NCBI GenBank assembly: GCA_036497945.1
Contig: DASXIN010000155.1
Coordinates: 1-64,000 of the forward strand
DNA: 64,000 nt
Source: RYN-230 sp036497945
Lineage (GTDB): Bacteria > Actinomycetota > Actinomycetes > Streptosporangiales > Streptosporangiaceae
Direction of reading: 5' to 3'
In this document: in pieces, positions 27,077-35,847 of the stretch
How positions within the stretch are numbered: position 1 is the first letter of the stretch
How the letters are laid out: every line of letters begins with the position of its first letter
Made by a program: the position numbers and the translations under genes
The notes under the pieces: generated by a model
The model's database searches: none
What the model was told of the DNA's origin: nothing
What the model saw: the letters and a program-made list of their open reading frames with translations, nothing else

Positions 27077-27946
27077 ATGGCCACCGTCGCCGCGGTCATC
27101 GCATCCACCCACCACCCGTTCTACTACCGGGCGAGCACTTCCACTGGCGCGGACCGGCCGCCGTTCGCCGACGAGTGGGTGGCCAAGATCGAGGCGTTCC
27201 GGGAGACCCTGACCCGGGCCCGCCCGGACGTGCTGGTCATGGTCGGCTCCGACCATTTCCACCAGATCTGGCTGGACAACATGCCGCAGTTCCTCATCGG
27301 CAAGGCCCCGGCCTATGACGGGAATTTCTACAACGAGGAACGCGAGTTCGGCCTGCCCCGCATGCTCGCACAAGGCCACGAGGAATTGTCCGCGTATCTG
27401 CTGCGCCAGGGCCTGGACTCCGGATTCGATCTGGCGTTTAGCAATGAATTGCGCATCGACCACAGCATCACCTGTCCGCTGATTACGCTGCGGCCGGAAA
27501 CGGACCTGCCCATCGTGCCCATCTATACCAACATCTTCGCGCCGCCGATGCCGCAGCCGAAGCGGTTCGTGGAGCTCGGCCGAACCATCCGTGAGCTGGT
27601 CGAATCCTGGCCGTCGGAACAGCGGGTGGCCATCATCGGCACCGGGCACCTGTCGCTGGAACTCGGCGGGCCGCGGCAGTTCGGGCCGCACGGCCCGGAT
27701 CCGGAATTCGACCGGAAGGCGGTCGAGTGGATCGCGTCCGGCGACCTGGATGCCGCGCTGGCCGAGGTCAGCCTGGACAGCCTGTGGGAGCCCGGTAACG
27801 CGACCCACGGATTCATGGACTTCATGCTGATGATGGGCGCGGCCGGGCGGAACGTGAAGGCCGACTACGCCGATTCGCTCGACCTGTTCCACACCATGGA
27901 GGCGTATTTCACCTGGTACCCGGCGAAGGAGGCAGGAACTCGGTGA
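27077..27946 (+). CDS. Class III extradiol ring-cleavage dioxygenase, LigB-type catalytic subunit
   Basis: The 289-residue protein belongs to the LigB superfamily. Iron ligands are expected at the His pair in IASTHHPFYY (residues about 11-12) and in VGSDHFHQIW (about 58-61), with further active-site residues in RIDHSITCPL and GTGHLSLELGG. Length and motif order match the protocatechuate 4,5-dioxygenase beta subunit and related enzymes that open catecholic rings with Fe(II) and oxygen. It follows caiB by 9 bases and overlaps the small LigA-type gene by four bases, so the two form one enzyme. The exact catechol is unknown. Confidence 0.9.
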   Translation: MATVAAVIASTHHPFYYRASTSTGADRPPFADEWVAKIEAFRETLTRARPDVLVMVGSDHFHQIWLDNMPQFLIGKAPAYDGNFYNEEREFGLPRMLAQGHEELSAYLLRQGLDSGFDLAFSNELRIDHSITCPLITLRPETDLPIVPIYTNIFAPPMPQPKRFVELGRTIRELVESWPSEQRVAIIGTGHLSLELGGPRQFGPHGPDPEFDRKAVEWIASGDLDAALAEVSLDSLWEPGNATHGFMDFMLMMGAAGRNVKADYADSLDLFHTMEAYFTWYPAKEAGTR

Positions 27947-28305
27947 GCAAGTACCTGGTCAACAAGTTCCTGTACACGGTGGACCGGGATCCAGTCCTGG
28001 TCGAGCGGTACCGGGCAGACCCGCGCGGCACGGTGGACTGGTGGGAGGCCGAGCAGGCCAACGTCATCCTGAACTGCCACAGCGGGGAGCGGAGCACCTG
28101 GCTGGCCTTCACCGACGCCGAGCGGGAGGCGCTGGCCAGCCACGACTACGTCGCGCTGTTCGAACTGGGCGCGCACAACTTCCTCACGCTGACCCTGTTC
28201 ATCGCGCTGTTCGAGCGGGACTACGACGAGCCGCTGGCCTTCCAGCGGGAGTACGCGGCCCGGCTGGGACACTGGACCGTGCCGTACCCGGACATCTCTA
28301 CTTGA
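27943..28305 (+). CDS. LigA-type small subunit of extradiol dioxygenase
   Basis: The 120-residue protein shows the LigA domain pattern: NKFLYTVDRDPVLVERYRADP, LTDAERxAL-like FTDAEREALASHDYVALFELGAHNFLT broken over about residues 60-88, and a helical end. LigA subunits cover the active site of the LigB partner. The GTG start overlaps the TGA of the catalytic gene (GTGA), which supports a fixed subunit ratio. In the sphingomonad ligAB operon the small-subunit gene comes first; here the order is reversed. Confidence 0.85.
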   Translation: MSKYLVNKFLYTVDRDPVLVERYRADPRGTVDWWEAEQANVILNCHSGERSTWLAFTDAEREALASHDYVALFELGAHNFLTLTLFIALFERDYDEPLAFQREYAARLGHWTVPYPDIST

Positions 28306-28324
28306 CCCGCCGAGGAGCCCAGTG

Positions 28325-28723
28325 ATGAGCACCACCATCCCCGACAACTACCGCGACCTGCTGTCGGCCGACGTGGCCACGCTGTCCACCATCGGGCCGG
28401 ACGGCCGCCCGCAGCTGTCCGAGGTGTGGTTCCTGGCCGAGGGCGACACCGTGTCCGTCTCGCTGAACAGCAGCCGGCAGAAGATGAAGAACCTGCTCGC
28501 CAACCCGGCCGCCAGCCTGCTGATCCTCGACCTGGGCATGCCGTACCGCTACCTGGAGCTGCGCGGCGACGCGGAGATCACCCCGGACCCGGGCCACGTG
28601 TTCGCCGACAAGGTGGGCGCCAAGTACGGCGCTGACCTGCGGGAGCACGACCGCCCGGGCGAGACCCGGTATCTGGTCACCATCCAGCCGGTCCGGGTGA
28701 ACGCGGTCGACATGCGCGGCTGA
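28325..28723 (+). CDS. PPOX-class flavin/F420-dependent oxidoreductase
   Basis: The 132-residue split-barrel protein has LLSADVATLSTIGPDGRPQLSEVWF at its N-terminus and RYLELRGDAEI in the middle, the pattern of pyridoxamine-phosphate-oxidase-like proteins that bind FMN or F420. GAGGAG lies 7 bases before ATG 28325. It follows the LigA gene by 19 bases in the same direction and probably belongs to the same transcript, perhaps reducing an unsaturated ring-cleavage intermediate. That role is inferred from position only. Confidence 0.87.
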   Translation: MSTTIPDNYRDLLSADVATLSTIGPDGRPQLSEVWFLAEGDTVSVSLNSSRQKMKNLLANPAASLLILDLGMPYRYLELRGDAEITPDPGHVFADKVGAKYGADLREHDRPGETRYLVTIQPVRVNAVDMRG

Positions 28724-28848
28724 CCGGGCTGAGCGCCCACTCCACAGCGCCTATCCCACCAGCGCCCATTTCCCGGCGGTCCTGGGGTCTGCATCGGTGA
28801 CACCCGATGCCGGCATCCGAGCCGGCCGGATTGTGGAGGAGCGTTCTG

Positions 28849-30258
28849 ATGGGCACTTCCAGACTGCGGTGGGTGCTGGCGCTGACGTCGCTGGCCTACT
28901 TCATCGTGGTGCTCGATTCCCTGGTGGTGATCACCGCACTGCCCCGGATGCAGCAGGACCTGCACGTCGGGCTGGACACGTTGCAATGGACGGTGAACTC
29001 GTACGGGATCGCGTTCGCCGCGGGCATCATCACCGCGGCGGCGCTCGGCGACCGGTTCGGCCGCCGCCGGGTATTCACCGCCGGCCTGGCCCTGTTCACC
29101 GTGGCCTCCGCGGCGTGTGCGGTGGCGCCGAACGCGACCGCGCTGATCGCCGCGCGGGCCGTGCAAGGGCTCGGCGGCGCGGCCGTACTGCCGCTCAGCC
29201 TGACCATCCTGACCACGGCCTTCCCGGCGCAGCGCCGCGGCGCCATCGTCGGCATCTACGGCGGGCTGGCCGGGCTGGCGGTGGCGGTCGGGCCACTGGT
29301 CGGCGGCGCGGTCACCGAGGGGCTGGACTGGCACTGGATCTTCTGGATCAACGTCCCGCTCGGGGTGGCCGGGAGCCTGCTGGCGCTGCGCCTGCTGCCG
29401 GAGAGCTACGGCGGGGCGGCCCGGCTCGACCTGCCCGGAGTCAGCCTGGTCACGGCCGGTGTGGTCGGCCTGGTCTGGGGCCTGGCCCGGACCGGGCAGG
29501 CCGGCTGGGGCAGCGCCGAGGTGATTGCCGCGCTGGCGGTCGGCGCGGTGCTGCTGGTGGCGTTCTTCGGCTGGGAGGCCCGGGCGGCCGAGCCGATGCT
29601 GCCGCTCCGGCTGCTCCGCATCCGGGCCTTCGCGGCCGGGAACGCGGCCGGGTTCCTCATGACCGGCTCGACCTTCTCGGCCGCGTTCCTGGTCGCGCAG
29701 TACTTCCAGTTCGCGCTGGGCTACTCGCCGCTGGGCACCGGGCTGCGGCTGCTGCCCTGGTTCGGCACCCCGATGCTGATCTCCCCCGTCGCGGGCGCGC
29801 TGTCCGACCGGATCGGGCGGCGGCCAGTAATCGTGACCGGGCTGCTGCTGCAGGCGGCCGGGTTCGGCTGGGTGGCGGCCACCGTGTCACCGACGGCCAG
29901 TACGGTCGGCCTGGTGCTGGCGCTGCTGGTGGCTGGGGTGGGCGTCTCGATGGCACTGCCCACCGTGCCGACCGCGGTGCTCGGTGCGGTGCAGCCGGCC
30001 GAGATGGGCAAGGCGTCCGGCATCAACACGATGATGCAGCGGTTCGGCGCGGTGTTCGCGATCGCGATCGCCACCTCGGTGTTCGCCGCCTACGGGCACC
30101 TGGGCTCGGCGGTCAGCGTGACCAGCGGGTTCCGGCCCGCGCTGGCCGTCGCGGCCGGGCTGTCCCTGCTCGGCGCGCTGGCCGCGCTGGCCATCACGGC
30201 CCGCCCGCGTGGCCCGGTCGCCGACCCGGAACCGGTCGAGGTGTCGATCGCGGCCTAG
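28849..30258 (+). CDS. MFS transporter, DHA2 (14-helix) family
   Basis: The 469-residue protein begins with a helix containing VVLDSLVVITALPRMQQDL and has motif A GDRFGRRRVF after helix 2 and motif C-like GLGGAAVLPLSL, typical of EmrB/QacA drug exporters. The C-terminal half continues with a full set of helices (14 in total expected). GGAGGAG precedes ATG 28849. A 125-base gap separates it from the PPOX gene, so it may have its own promoter. It could export toxic aromatic intermediates or an unrelated compound. Confidence 0.92.
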   Translation: MGTSRLRWVLALTSLAYFIVVLDSLVVITALPRMQQDLHVGLDTLQWTVNSYGIAFAAGIITAAALGDRFGRRRVFTAGLALFTVASAACAVAPNATALIAARAVQGLGGAAVLPLSLTILTTAFPAQRRGAIVGIYGGLAGLAVAVGPLVGGAVTEGLDWHWIFWINVPLGVAGSLLALRLLPESYGGAARLDLPGVSLVTAGVVGLVWGLARTGQAGWGSAEVIAALAVGAVLLVAFFGWEARAAEPMLPLRLLRIRAFAAGNAAGFLMTGSTFSAAFLVAQYFQFALGYSPLGTGLRLLPWFGTPMLISPVAGALSDRIGRRPVIVTGLLLQAAGFGWVAATVSPTASTVGLVLALLVAGVGVSMALPTVPTAVLGAVQPAEMGKASGINTMMQRFGAVFAIAIATSVFAAYGHLGSAVSVTSGFRPALAVAAGLSLLGALAALAITARPRGPVADPEPVEVSIAA

Positions 30259-30281
30259 TTCCGATCGCTGAGCCACCGCCA

Positions 30282-30336
30282 CATCGCCGTCCTCCTCGCT
30301 ACCCTTGATCACCCGGTAGCGAGGAGGACGGCGATG
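30282..30336 (+). promoter_or_regulatory. Perfect 22-bp hairpin covering ribosome site and start codon
   Basis: Bases 30282-30303 are exactly complementary to 30315-30336, with an 11-base loop. The right arm contains the GAGGAGGA ribosome site and ends with the ATG of the dienelactone hydrolase gene. In RNA it would hide the start completely. It also sits 23 bases after the MFS stop codon, so it could act as that gene's terminator. Confidence 0.75.
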
Positions 30337-31053
30337 GCCGACACGACGATCCCGGGCGGCCATGGCGACCTGCCGGTGTACCTGGCCACCCCAGCCAGCA
30401 CGCAGCCGTGGCCGGGCGTGGTCCTTATCCACGACGCGTTCGGCATGGGCCAGGACGTGCGCAACCAGGCTGACTGGCTGGCCAGCGAGGGTTACCTGAC
30501 AGCCGCGCCGGACCTGTTCTCCTGGGGCCGGCCGGTGGCCTGCGTGCGCCGCGCCATCAGCGACCTGCGGCGCCGGGCCGGGCGGACCTTCGAGGACGTC
30601 GAGACGGTGCGGGTCTGGCTAACCGGGCACCCCGGCTGCACCGGCCGGGTCGGCGTGATCGGCTTCTGCATGGGCGGTGGCTTCGCGTTACTGCTGGCGC
30701 CCGGCCACGGGTTCGCCGCATCCAGCGTCAACTACGGCGCGGTGCCCAGGGACGCGCGGGAAGTGCTCACCGGCGCCTGCCCGATCGTGGGCAGCTTCGG
30801 CGGCCGGGACTACACGATGCGCGGCGCGGCGAAACGGCTGGACCAGGCGCTCAACGTGGCCGGGGTGCCACATGACGTGCGCGAGTACCCGGGCGCCGGG
30901 CACGGCTTCCTGAACGACCACGAGAGCGCGGGCGACCATGTCCCGTTCCTGGTCAAGTTCACCGGGCCGATCATGGGCTACGGCCCGAATGCGGCGGCCG
31001 CCCAGGACGCGCGGCGGCGGATCACCGAGTTCTTCGCCACCCATCTGCGCTGA
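30334..31053 (+). CDS. Dienelactone hydrolase family protein
   Basis: The 239-residue alpha/beta hydrolase has the DLH landmarks: VVLIHDAFGMGQDVRNQADWLA near the N-terminus, the nucleophile Cys in GFCMGGGFALL (about residue 111), the Asp in SFGGRDYTM and the His in YPGAGHGFLND. Dienelactone hydrolases open lactones formed during chlorocatechol breakdown, which would suit the nearby ring-cleavage genes. The start codon and ribosome site are inside the hairpin at 30282-30336, so translation is probably controlled or coupled. Confidence 0.92.
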   Translation: MADTTIPGGHGDLPVYLATPASTQPWPGVVLIHDAFGMGQDVRNQADWLASEGYLTAAPDLFSWGRPVACVRRAISDLRRRAGRTFEDVETVRVWLTGHPGCTGRVGVIGFCMGGGFALLLAPGHGFAASSVNYGAVPRDAREVLTGACPIVGSFGGRDYTMRGAAKRLDQALNVAGVPHDVREYPGAGHGFLNDHESAGDHVPFLVKFTGPIMGYGPNAAAAQDARRRITEFFATHLR

Positions 31054-31061
31054 GCAGATGG

Positions 31062-31712
31062 CTAACGCGGGTCAGCCCGGTCCAGGCTCCAGTGCCGGGC
31101 GGTGACGGCATACCAGGTCCGCTCACCCGAATCCGGGTCCTTACCCGGCATCATGCCGAACCTGGTGATCGTCCGCTGTCCCCCGTCGTGATCGCCGTAC
31201 AGGATCTCGACGGTGAGGCCCTCGTCACCCAGGCAGGCGTCGCGCAGCCGGGCGAACAACGGGTCGGCGGTGTCCCGGATCGCGCCCTGCCAGAACCCGA
31301 AATCGCCGGCCGGCACGTACAGGTCACGGGACAGCCTGCGGAACTCGTCCAGCGGGGCGTGGTCCGCCTGCTGCGGCGACAGCTGGATACCTGGCTGCGC
31401 CGTCCAGCTGTCCAGCACGGCCATGCCGCGGCCCACGTTGCGCAGCGCGATGGCGAGGTAGACAGCCTCGTCGCTGGCCTCGACCGCGCCGTGGCCGCCG
31501 GGCACCCGGATCCAGTGCCGGTCAGCGAACGAGACCTTCTCCGGTGGGTCCTGCATCCGCGAGGTCACCAGCAGCGGGCGCAAGCCGTCGAGCAGGCTCT
31601 CTTCGGCCGCCCGCGCCGCGCGGTTGGCCGAGCGGACCGACGCGAACGTGGCCACCGCGAGCACCAGCGTGCCGCCCGCGGTGGCCAGCGAAGAGACCGT
31701 CGCCCAGTTCAT
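31062..31712 (-). CDS. Membrane-anchored protein of unknown function
   Basis: I do not recognise the family beyond its architecture. A single N-terminal helix (VSSLATAGGTLVLAVATFASV, about residues 4-24) is followed by a short charged linker and a soluble domain of about 180 residues containing AIALRNVGRGMAVLDSW, LYVPAGDFGFWQG and VEILYGDHDGGQRTITRF, which looks like a beta-rich ligand or scaffold domain. Similar stand-alone proteins occur in actinomycetes. It is convergent with the dienelactone hydrolase gene (8-base gap). Confidence 0.75.
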   Translation of the reverse strand: MNWATVSSLATAGGTLVLAVATFASVRSANRAARAAEESLLDGLRPLLVTSRMQDPPEKVSFADRHWIRVPGGHGAVEASDEAVYLAIALRNVGRGMAVLDSWTAQPGIQLSPQQADHAPLDEFRRLSRDLYVPAGDFGFWQGAIRDTADPLFARLRDACLGDEGLTVEILYGDHDGGQRTITRFGMMPGKDPDSGERTWYAVTARHWSLDRADPR

Positions 31713-31758
31713 CACGATCCGACTCTAGTGCGGCCGCCGCCGGCCGGTCAGACGTGAT

Positions 31759-31983
31759 TCAGCCCTGACGGCTCTCCTGCCGCCAGTGGTTGCCGAATTC
31801 CCCGTCGTGCAGCCTGTGCAGCAGATGCGCGTGATGATCAAGCAAGTCGGCGGTGCGCCGCATCTCGTTATAGTCGTGGCTGTGATCACGCCCCGGGGTC
31901 TTCTCCTCGGCCCGCTTCCGGACGATGCTCAGCTCTTCCCGGCCTAGTTCGACTACCTTGGCCAGCGCCTCTTCCAGATCCAT
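31759..31983 (-). CDS. Small helical protein of unknown function
   Basis: The 74-residue product (MDLEEALAKVVELGREEL at the front, many His and charged residues, NEMRRTADLLDHHAHLLHRLH in the middle) is predicted to be all helical. ATG 31983 has GAGAGG 6 bases upstream; the longer frame to 32025 has no support. No family recognised. Confidence 0.55.
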   Translation of the reverse strand: MDLEEALAKVVELGREELSIVRKRAEEKTPGRDHSHDYNEMRRTADLLDHHAHLLHRLHDGEFGNHWRQESRQG

Positions 31984-32072
31984 CGAATGCCTCTCTGCAG
32001 AGCCGCTGCCTCGCGCGGCTACCAAGCGCGGTGCGGCTGCCCGACCCGGGCGCTCCTATCATCACAAACGTG

Positions 32073-32672
32073 TCACTCGCTGCCGACGGCAAGGCGATCC
32101 TTATCGACGTTGGCCTCCCGGGTGCGGTAATGCAGGTGGACCGCGCCATTGCCGAACCGGCGCTGGCCGAGCAGTTCGAGGTGCACCCGGGCGCCGTCCG
32201 GCAGGGCCCTGGTGCCCCCGCCCACCATGACCGGCGAGATGAGCAGGTGGCATTCGTCCACCAGGCCTGCCTTGATCGCCTGGCCAGCCAGGTTGGCGTA
32301 GCCCACCGTGATATCCCGGTCCGCCCGCGCTTTGAGCTGCCGGACGGCCGCCGGGTCGAAGGTCCGCTCGATCCGGGTCCTGGCCGTAGCCGCGGCATCC
32401 AGCGTCCTGGAGTAGACGACCTTGTCCGCCGCCTGCCAGTTCCGGGCGAAGTCGAGCATCAGGTCGCTCTGGCCGGGCTGGGTGTGCGCGGTCTCCCAGA
32501 AGATCATCTCCTGGTATAGCCGGCGCCCGTACAGATACGTGCCGATCGGCCGCTCGAAGTCGCTGACGAACCGGAACACCTCGTCGTCCGGCGCGGCCCA
32601 GTCATACCGGCCGTCTGCGTCGGCGATGTAGCCGTCGAGCGAGGTGATCGCGAAGTAGATGAGTTTGGCCAT
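32073..32672 (-). CDS. Dihydrofolate reductase/RibD C-terminal family protein
   Basis: The 199-residue protein starts with LIYFAITSLDGYIADADGRYDW and has YLYGRRLYQEM, KVVYSRTLD and LLISPVMVGGGTRALPDG, the standard pattern of the small RibD-C/DHFR-like reductases. They bind NADPH and are mostly uncharacterised. Length is normal. It lies 9 bases upstream of the aldolase stop region on the same strand but transcribed after it, so it may be the last gene of the sugar operon. Confidence 0.9.
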   Translation of the reverse strand: MAKLIYFAITSLDGYIADADGRYDWAAPDDEVFRFVSDFERPIGTYLYGRRLYQEMIFWETAHTQPGQSDLMLDFARNWQAADKVVYSRTLDAAATARTRIERTFDPAAVRQLKARADRDITVGYANLAGQAIKAGLVDECHLLISPVMVGGGTRALPDGARVHLELLGQRRFGNGAVHLHYRTREANVDKDRLAVGSE

Positions 32673-32681
32673 GGCACAGGC

Positions 32682-33521
32682 TTAGCCGGCCGGGTTCAGG
32701 GCCGGGGCCGGGTGCACGATGTTAGCCAGCCGGCCGAGCACCTCGGTGGCCTCCTCGACCGGCCGCTGCCACACCCGGCGGCCGATGGTGATGCCGCGCG
32801 CCCCGGCCGCCACCGCGTCCGCGACCAGCGTGCAGAGTTCCTCGGTCCCGCCGCCCGCCGGGCCGCCCAGGATGACCAGCGGGACGCCAAGCTCGGCACA
32901 CCACGCCTCGAGCAGTTCCGGATCGCCGGGATACATCACCTTGATGATGTCCGCACCCAGCTCGGCTGCCATTCGGCAGCCATCCCCCTCGATGGCGACC
33001 GCGTCTGGCGGGCGGGGCGCGGCCAGGCAGATCGGCTCGACCATGACCGGCAGGCCGAACTGCTCGGCTTCGCCGATCACGGTGGCGACGAGCTCGGCAC
33101 CGGCGGCCCGCTCCTCGGCCGGCGTGTCCCAGGGCATCAGCACCTTGACCCCGTCCACGCCCAGCGCGGCGGCCCGGCCCACCGAGGTGATCAGGACGTG
33201 CCGGGTGGCTGGGGCGCCGCGCCAGTACGAATCGATGGTGAGCAGCCGGGCTGGCGCGGCCCGGCGCGCGAACAGGGCGCTGGTCCGTTCCGCTACCCGC
33301 GGGCCGAGCAGGAAGCCGTCGCAGGCCAGCGGCAGGAACCGGGCGACCAGCCCGACCGGGTCCTCCAGGCCTGCCACCCGGCCGAGCATCGTGCCGTGGT
33401 CGACCGGAAGGATGACCGCGCGGCCGTCAGCGGCGAACAGCCGGCCGAGCCGGAACTGCTTGCCGGCCGAGGCGGCGGTGAACACGGGAACTGGCCCGGG
33501 AGTGGGCCTTGACTCGCTCAT
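32682..33521 (-). CDS. Class I aldolase of the DhnA/LsrF (DeoC/LacD) type
   Basis: The 279-residue TIM-barrel protein shows AVILPVDHGTMLGRVAGLEDP (about 36-56), the Schiff-base Lys candidate in ADIIKVMYPGD (about 190-200), VPLVILGGPAGGG and ITIGRRVWQ, as in DhnA-type fructose-bisphosphate aldolases and LsrF. It would cleave or thiolyse a phosphorylated ketose. ATG 33521 overlaps the FGGY kinase stop by four bases and has GGAG nearby, so I discard the longer upstream frame to 33836. It is the third gene of a PfkB-FGGY-aldolase operon. Confidence 0.87.
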   Translation of the reverse strand: MSESRPTPGPVPVFTAASAGKQFRLGRLFAADGRAVILPVDHGTMLGRVAGLEDPVGLVARFLPLACDGFLLGPRVAERTSALFARRAAPARLLTIDSYWRGAPATRHVLITSVGRAAALGVDGVKVLMPWDTPAEERAAGAELVATVIGEAEQFGLPVMVEPICLAAPRPPDAVAIEGDGCRMAAELGADIIKVMYPGDPELLEAWCAELGVPLVILGGPAGGGTEELCTLVADAVAAGARGITIGRRVWQRPVEEATEVLGRLANIVHPAPALNPAG

Positions 33522-34882
33522 CGGCTGGTCTCCTGTCCTGATAGTCCAGCGTTGCGGACGTCGGGCGGCGCGCCCAGCCGGGGCGGCGGGAACGCGCTGG
33601 CCGAGGGGTACACCCCGGCGGCCAGGCCGGCCAGCAGCGCGGCGCCCCGGATGCCCGCTTCGGCGATCTCCGGGTACACCGGGCCGGGGAAGCTGGCCGC
33701 CTTGAGCCGGCGCAGCACCGGGTTGGCCGCCCAGCCGCCGCTGATCCGCACCTCGGCGATCGGCCCGCCGAGCCGCTCCAGCCGGCCGAGGCTCTGCGCG
33801 GCCCTGTGCACGGTCGCCTGGAGCGCGGCGTGCCACTGCCGGGCGGCCGGCGTGAGGTCCTCGGCGGCCCGGGTGCCGTCGAGCATGGCCAGCACCGGTT
33901 CGTCCAGCGCGGTACGGCCGTGCCCGGCCGGTACACCCAGCCGTTCCAGCAGTGGGATGAAGTCGATGCCCAGCCGGAGCCCGGACAGCAGGCAGTAGTG
34001 CCCGGGCAGCACATGCCAGCCGGTCGAGATGCCGTCCGGGATGCCCGCCGCCGGGTCTACCCCGGCGTCCGCCGCCAGCGGCCGGATCAGCGCCTCAGCC
34101 GTGCCGCACGAGTCGGTCGCCTGGCGGCTGTGCGTCACCCCGCTGCCCACCGAGGCCACCACGTGATCGTGCCCCGCGACCGTGAGAGTCGCGCCGTCCA
34201 GCCGGCCGTGCCCGCCAGCGGTCCCGCTGACCTGGCCCCAGGACGACCCGGCCGCCCGGATCTCCGGGAAGATCGAGCCGGCCAGCCCGGCCCAGCCGAT
34301 CACCTCCGGCCACCAGGCCCGCTGCGCCACCGACAGCGCTCCGGTCCGCGAGGCTAGCGACGCCTCGGCCGCGGCCGACCCGCCCAGCCCGTAGACCACC
34401 CATTCCGCCACGCTGAGCGCCTGGCTGGCCCGGCGCAGCGCCGGATACTGGCGGACCAGCCAGCGCAGCGTGGCGATGGTGGGAATCTGGCCAGGGGTCA
34501 GCCCGGTCCGCCGGCCGATCTCGGCCGCCGACAGATCGGCCGACATCTGGCTGTGCTCACCGATGGCCCGCCGGTCGAACCAGGCGACCGCGGGGCCGAT
34601 CGCCCGGCCACCCGGGTCGAGCAGGATCGCGGTCTCCGCCATGCTGGTGACCCCGACGCCGAGGATCTCACCGGGCGGCGCCGCGGCCAGCAACTCGGCC
34701 AGCACCTGCCGGGCGGAGTGCAGGAAGTCATCCGGATCGGCATCCGCGCCGGCGGCCAGCCGGCGCCACCGGGTGGCGGCCGACGCGTAGCCACGCTCGT
34801 GCCCGGCCACGTCCACCAGGCCGGCCTTGATCCGGGTCGTCCCGACGTCGACGCCGACCAGCAGGGCGCGGGAGGTGTTCAC
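33518..34882 (-). CDS. FGGY-family carbohydrate kinase
   Basis: The 454-residue kinase opens with the ATPase phosphate-1 motif LLVGVDVGTTRIKAGLVD and continues with SMAETAILLDPGGRAIGPAVAWFDRR and the FGGY C-terminal region with VAGHDHVVASVGSG and ISGGWAANPVL. Family members phosphorylate sugars such as xylulose, ribulose, rhamnulose or the AI-2 signal (LsrK). GTG 34882 forms a GTGA overlap with the PfkB stop, and the 3' end overlaps the aldolase start. The substrate is probably a ketose passed between the two kinases and the aldolase. Confidence 0.92.
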   Translation of the reverse strand: MNTSRALLVGVDVGTTRIKAGLVDVAGHERGYASAATRWRRLAAGADADPDDFLHSARQVLAELLAAAPPGEILGVGVTSMAETAILLDPGGRAIGPAVAWFDRRAIGEHSQMSADLSAAEIGRRTGLTPGQIPTIATLRWLVRQYPALRRASQALSVAEWVVYGLGGSAAAEASLASRTGALSVAQRAWWPEVIGWAGLAGSIFPEIRAAGSSWGQVSGTAGGHGRLDGATLTVAGHDHVVASVGSGVTHSRQATDSCGTAEALIRPLAADAGVDPAAGIPDGISTGWHVLPGHYCLLSGLRLGIDFIPLLERLGVPAGHGRTALDEPVLAMLDGTRAAEDLTPAARQWHAALQATVHRAAQSLGRLERLGGPIAEVRISGGWAANPVLRRLKAASFPGPVYPEIAEAGIRGAALLAGLAAGVYPSASAFPPPRLGAPPDVRNAGLSGQETSR

Positions 34883-35847
34883 CGGCTGGGCTGGCGGGCC
34901 TTGTCCCACGGCTGGGCCCGGTTGAGCAGGCCGGCCACCCGCGCCACGTCGACGCCGCCGGCCAGTTCCTGCTCGCACGACGCGGCGGCCACCGCGATCG
35001 CGAAGCGCACCGCGGCCCGCCAGTCCTGGCCGTCCTCCAGCGCGTGCACCAGCCCGCCGACCAGGGAGTCACCCGCGCCGATCGGGCTGACCACGGTGAC
35101 CGTGGGGGCCGGGCAGAACACCGTCCGGTCCGCGTCGCTGAACGCGGCACCGTGACTGCCGGCGCTCACGATGGCCCGCCGCGCCCCCCGCTCGACCAGG
35201 CCACGGGCGGCGTCGGCCGCGCGCCGCGCGATGCCGGCGCCATCCGGCTCAACGCCCTCCACCGACGGGCCGTGCAGCAGCGATTCGGCCTCGGCCAGGT
35301 TGGGGCTGACCACATCCGGGTGGGCCGGCAGGACCGCCGCCAGGGCCTGGCCGGCCGCATCGACGATGGTGCGCAGCCCGGCCCGCCGGCCGACGGCCAC
35401 GATCTGGGCGTAGGCATCCGCGGGTGACCCGGGCGGCAGGCTGCCCGAGCACACCAGGCTGCGCTGGCCCGGGACCCGGCGCTCGATCTCGGCCAGCAGC
35501 TGCGACCACTCCCCCGCCCCGCACGGCGGGCCCGGCTCGTTGAGCACGGTGACCCGCCCGGAACCTTCGAGCAGGATGGACGCGGCCCGGGCGGTGCCGG
35601 GCACGGGAACGCCGGCCAGGTCGGCCTGCTCGGCCGCGGCCAGCTGGCGGAGCTCAGCCGCGCTGTCGGCCGGGAGGAACGTGACCACCATGGCCCGATG
35701 GCCGAACGCGCGGCCGATCCGGGCCACGTTGACGCCCTTGCCACCCAGCGTGGTCACCGCCGTCCCGGTCCGGTGCACGCTGCCCGGGACCAGGACGCAG
35801 AGCGGGATGGTCCGGTCAGTCGCGATGTTGGGATTAACGATCAGCAT
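34879..35847 (-). CDS. PfkB-family hexose-phosphate kinase (1-phosphofructokinase type)
   Basis: The protein has the 1-phosphofructokinase/tagatose-6-phosphate kinase form of the PfkB fold: LIVNPNIATDRTI at the N-terminus, TTLGGKGVNVARIGRAFG (about 33-50) and the C-terminal PfkB signature VVSPIGAGDSLVGGLVHAL with the catalytic Asp. The N-terminal alignment favours ATG 35847 over 35859. It is the first gene of the operon with the FGGY kinase and aldolase. A second phosphorylation to a ketose bisphosphate followed by aldol cleavage is the simplest pathway. Confidence 0.9.
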   Translation of the reverse strand: MLIVNPNIATDRTIPLCVLVPGSVHRTGTAVTTLGGKGVNVARIGRAFGHRAMVVTFLPADSAAELRQLAAAEQADLAGVPVPGTARAASILLEGSGRVTVLNEPGPPCGAGEWSQLLAEIERRVPGQRSLVCSGSLPPGSPADAYAQIVAVGRRAGLRTIVDAAGQALAAVLPAHPDVVSPNLAEAESLLHGPSVEGVEPDGAGIARRAADAARGLVERGARRAIVSAGSHGAAFSDADRTVFCPAPTVTVVSPIGAGDSLVGGLVHALEDGQDWRAAVRFAIAVAAASCEQELAGGVDVARVAGLLNRAQPWDKARQPSR

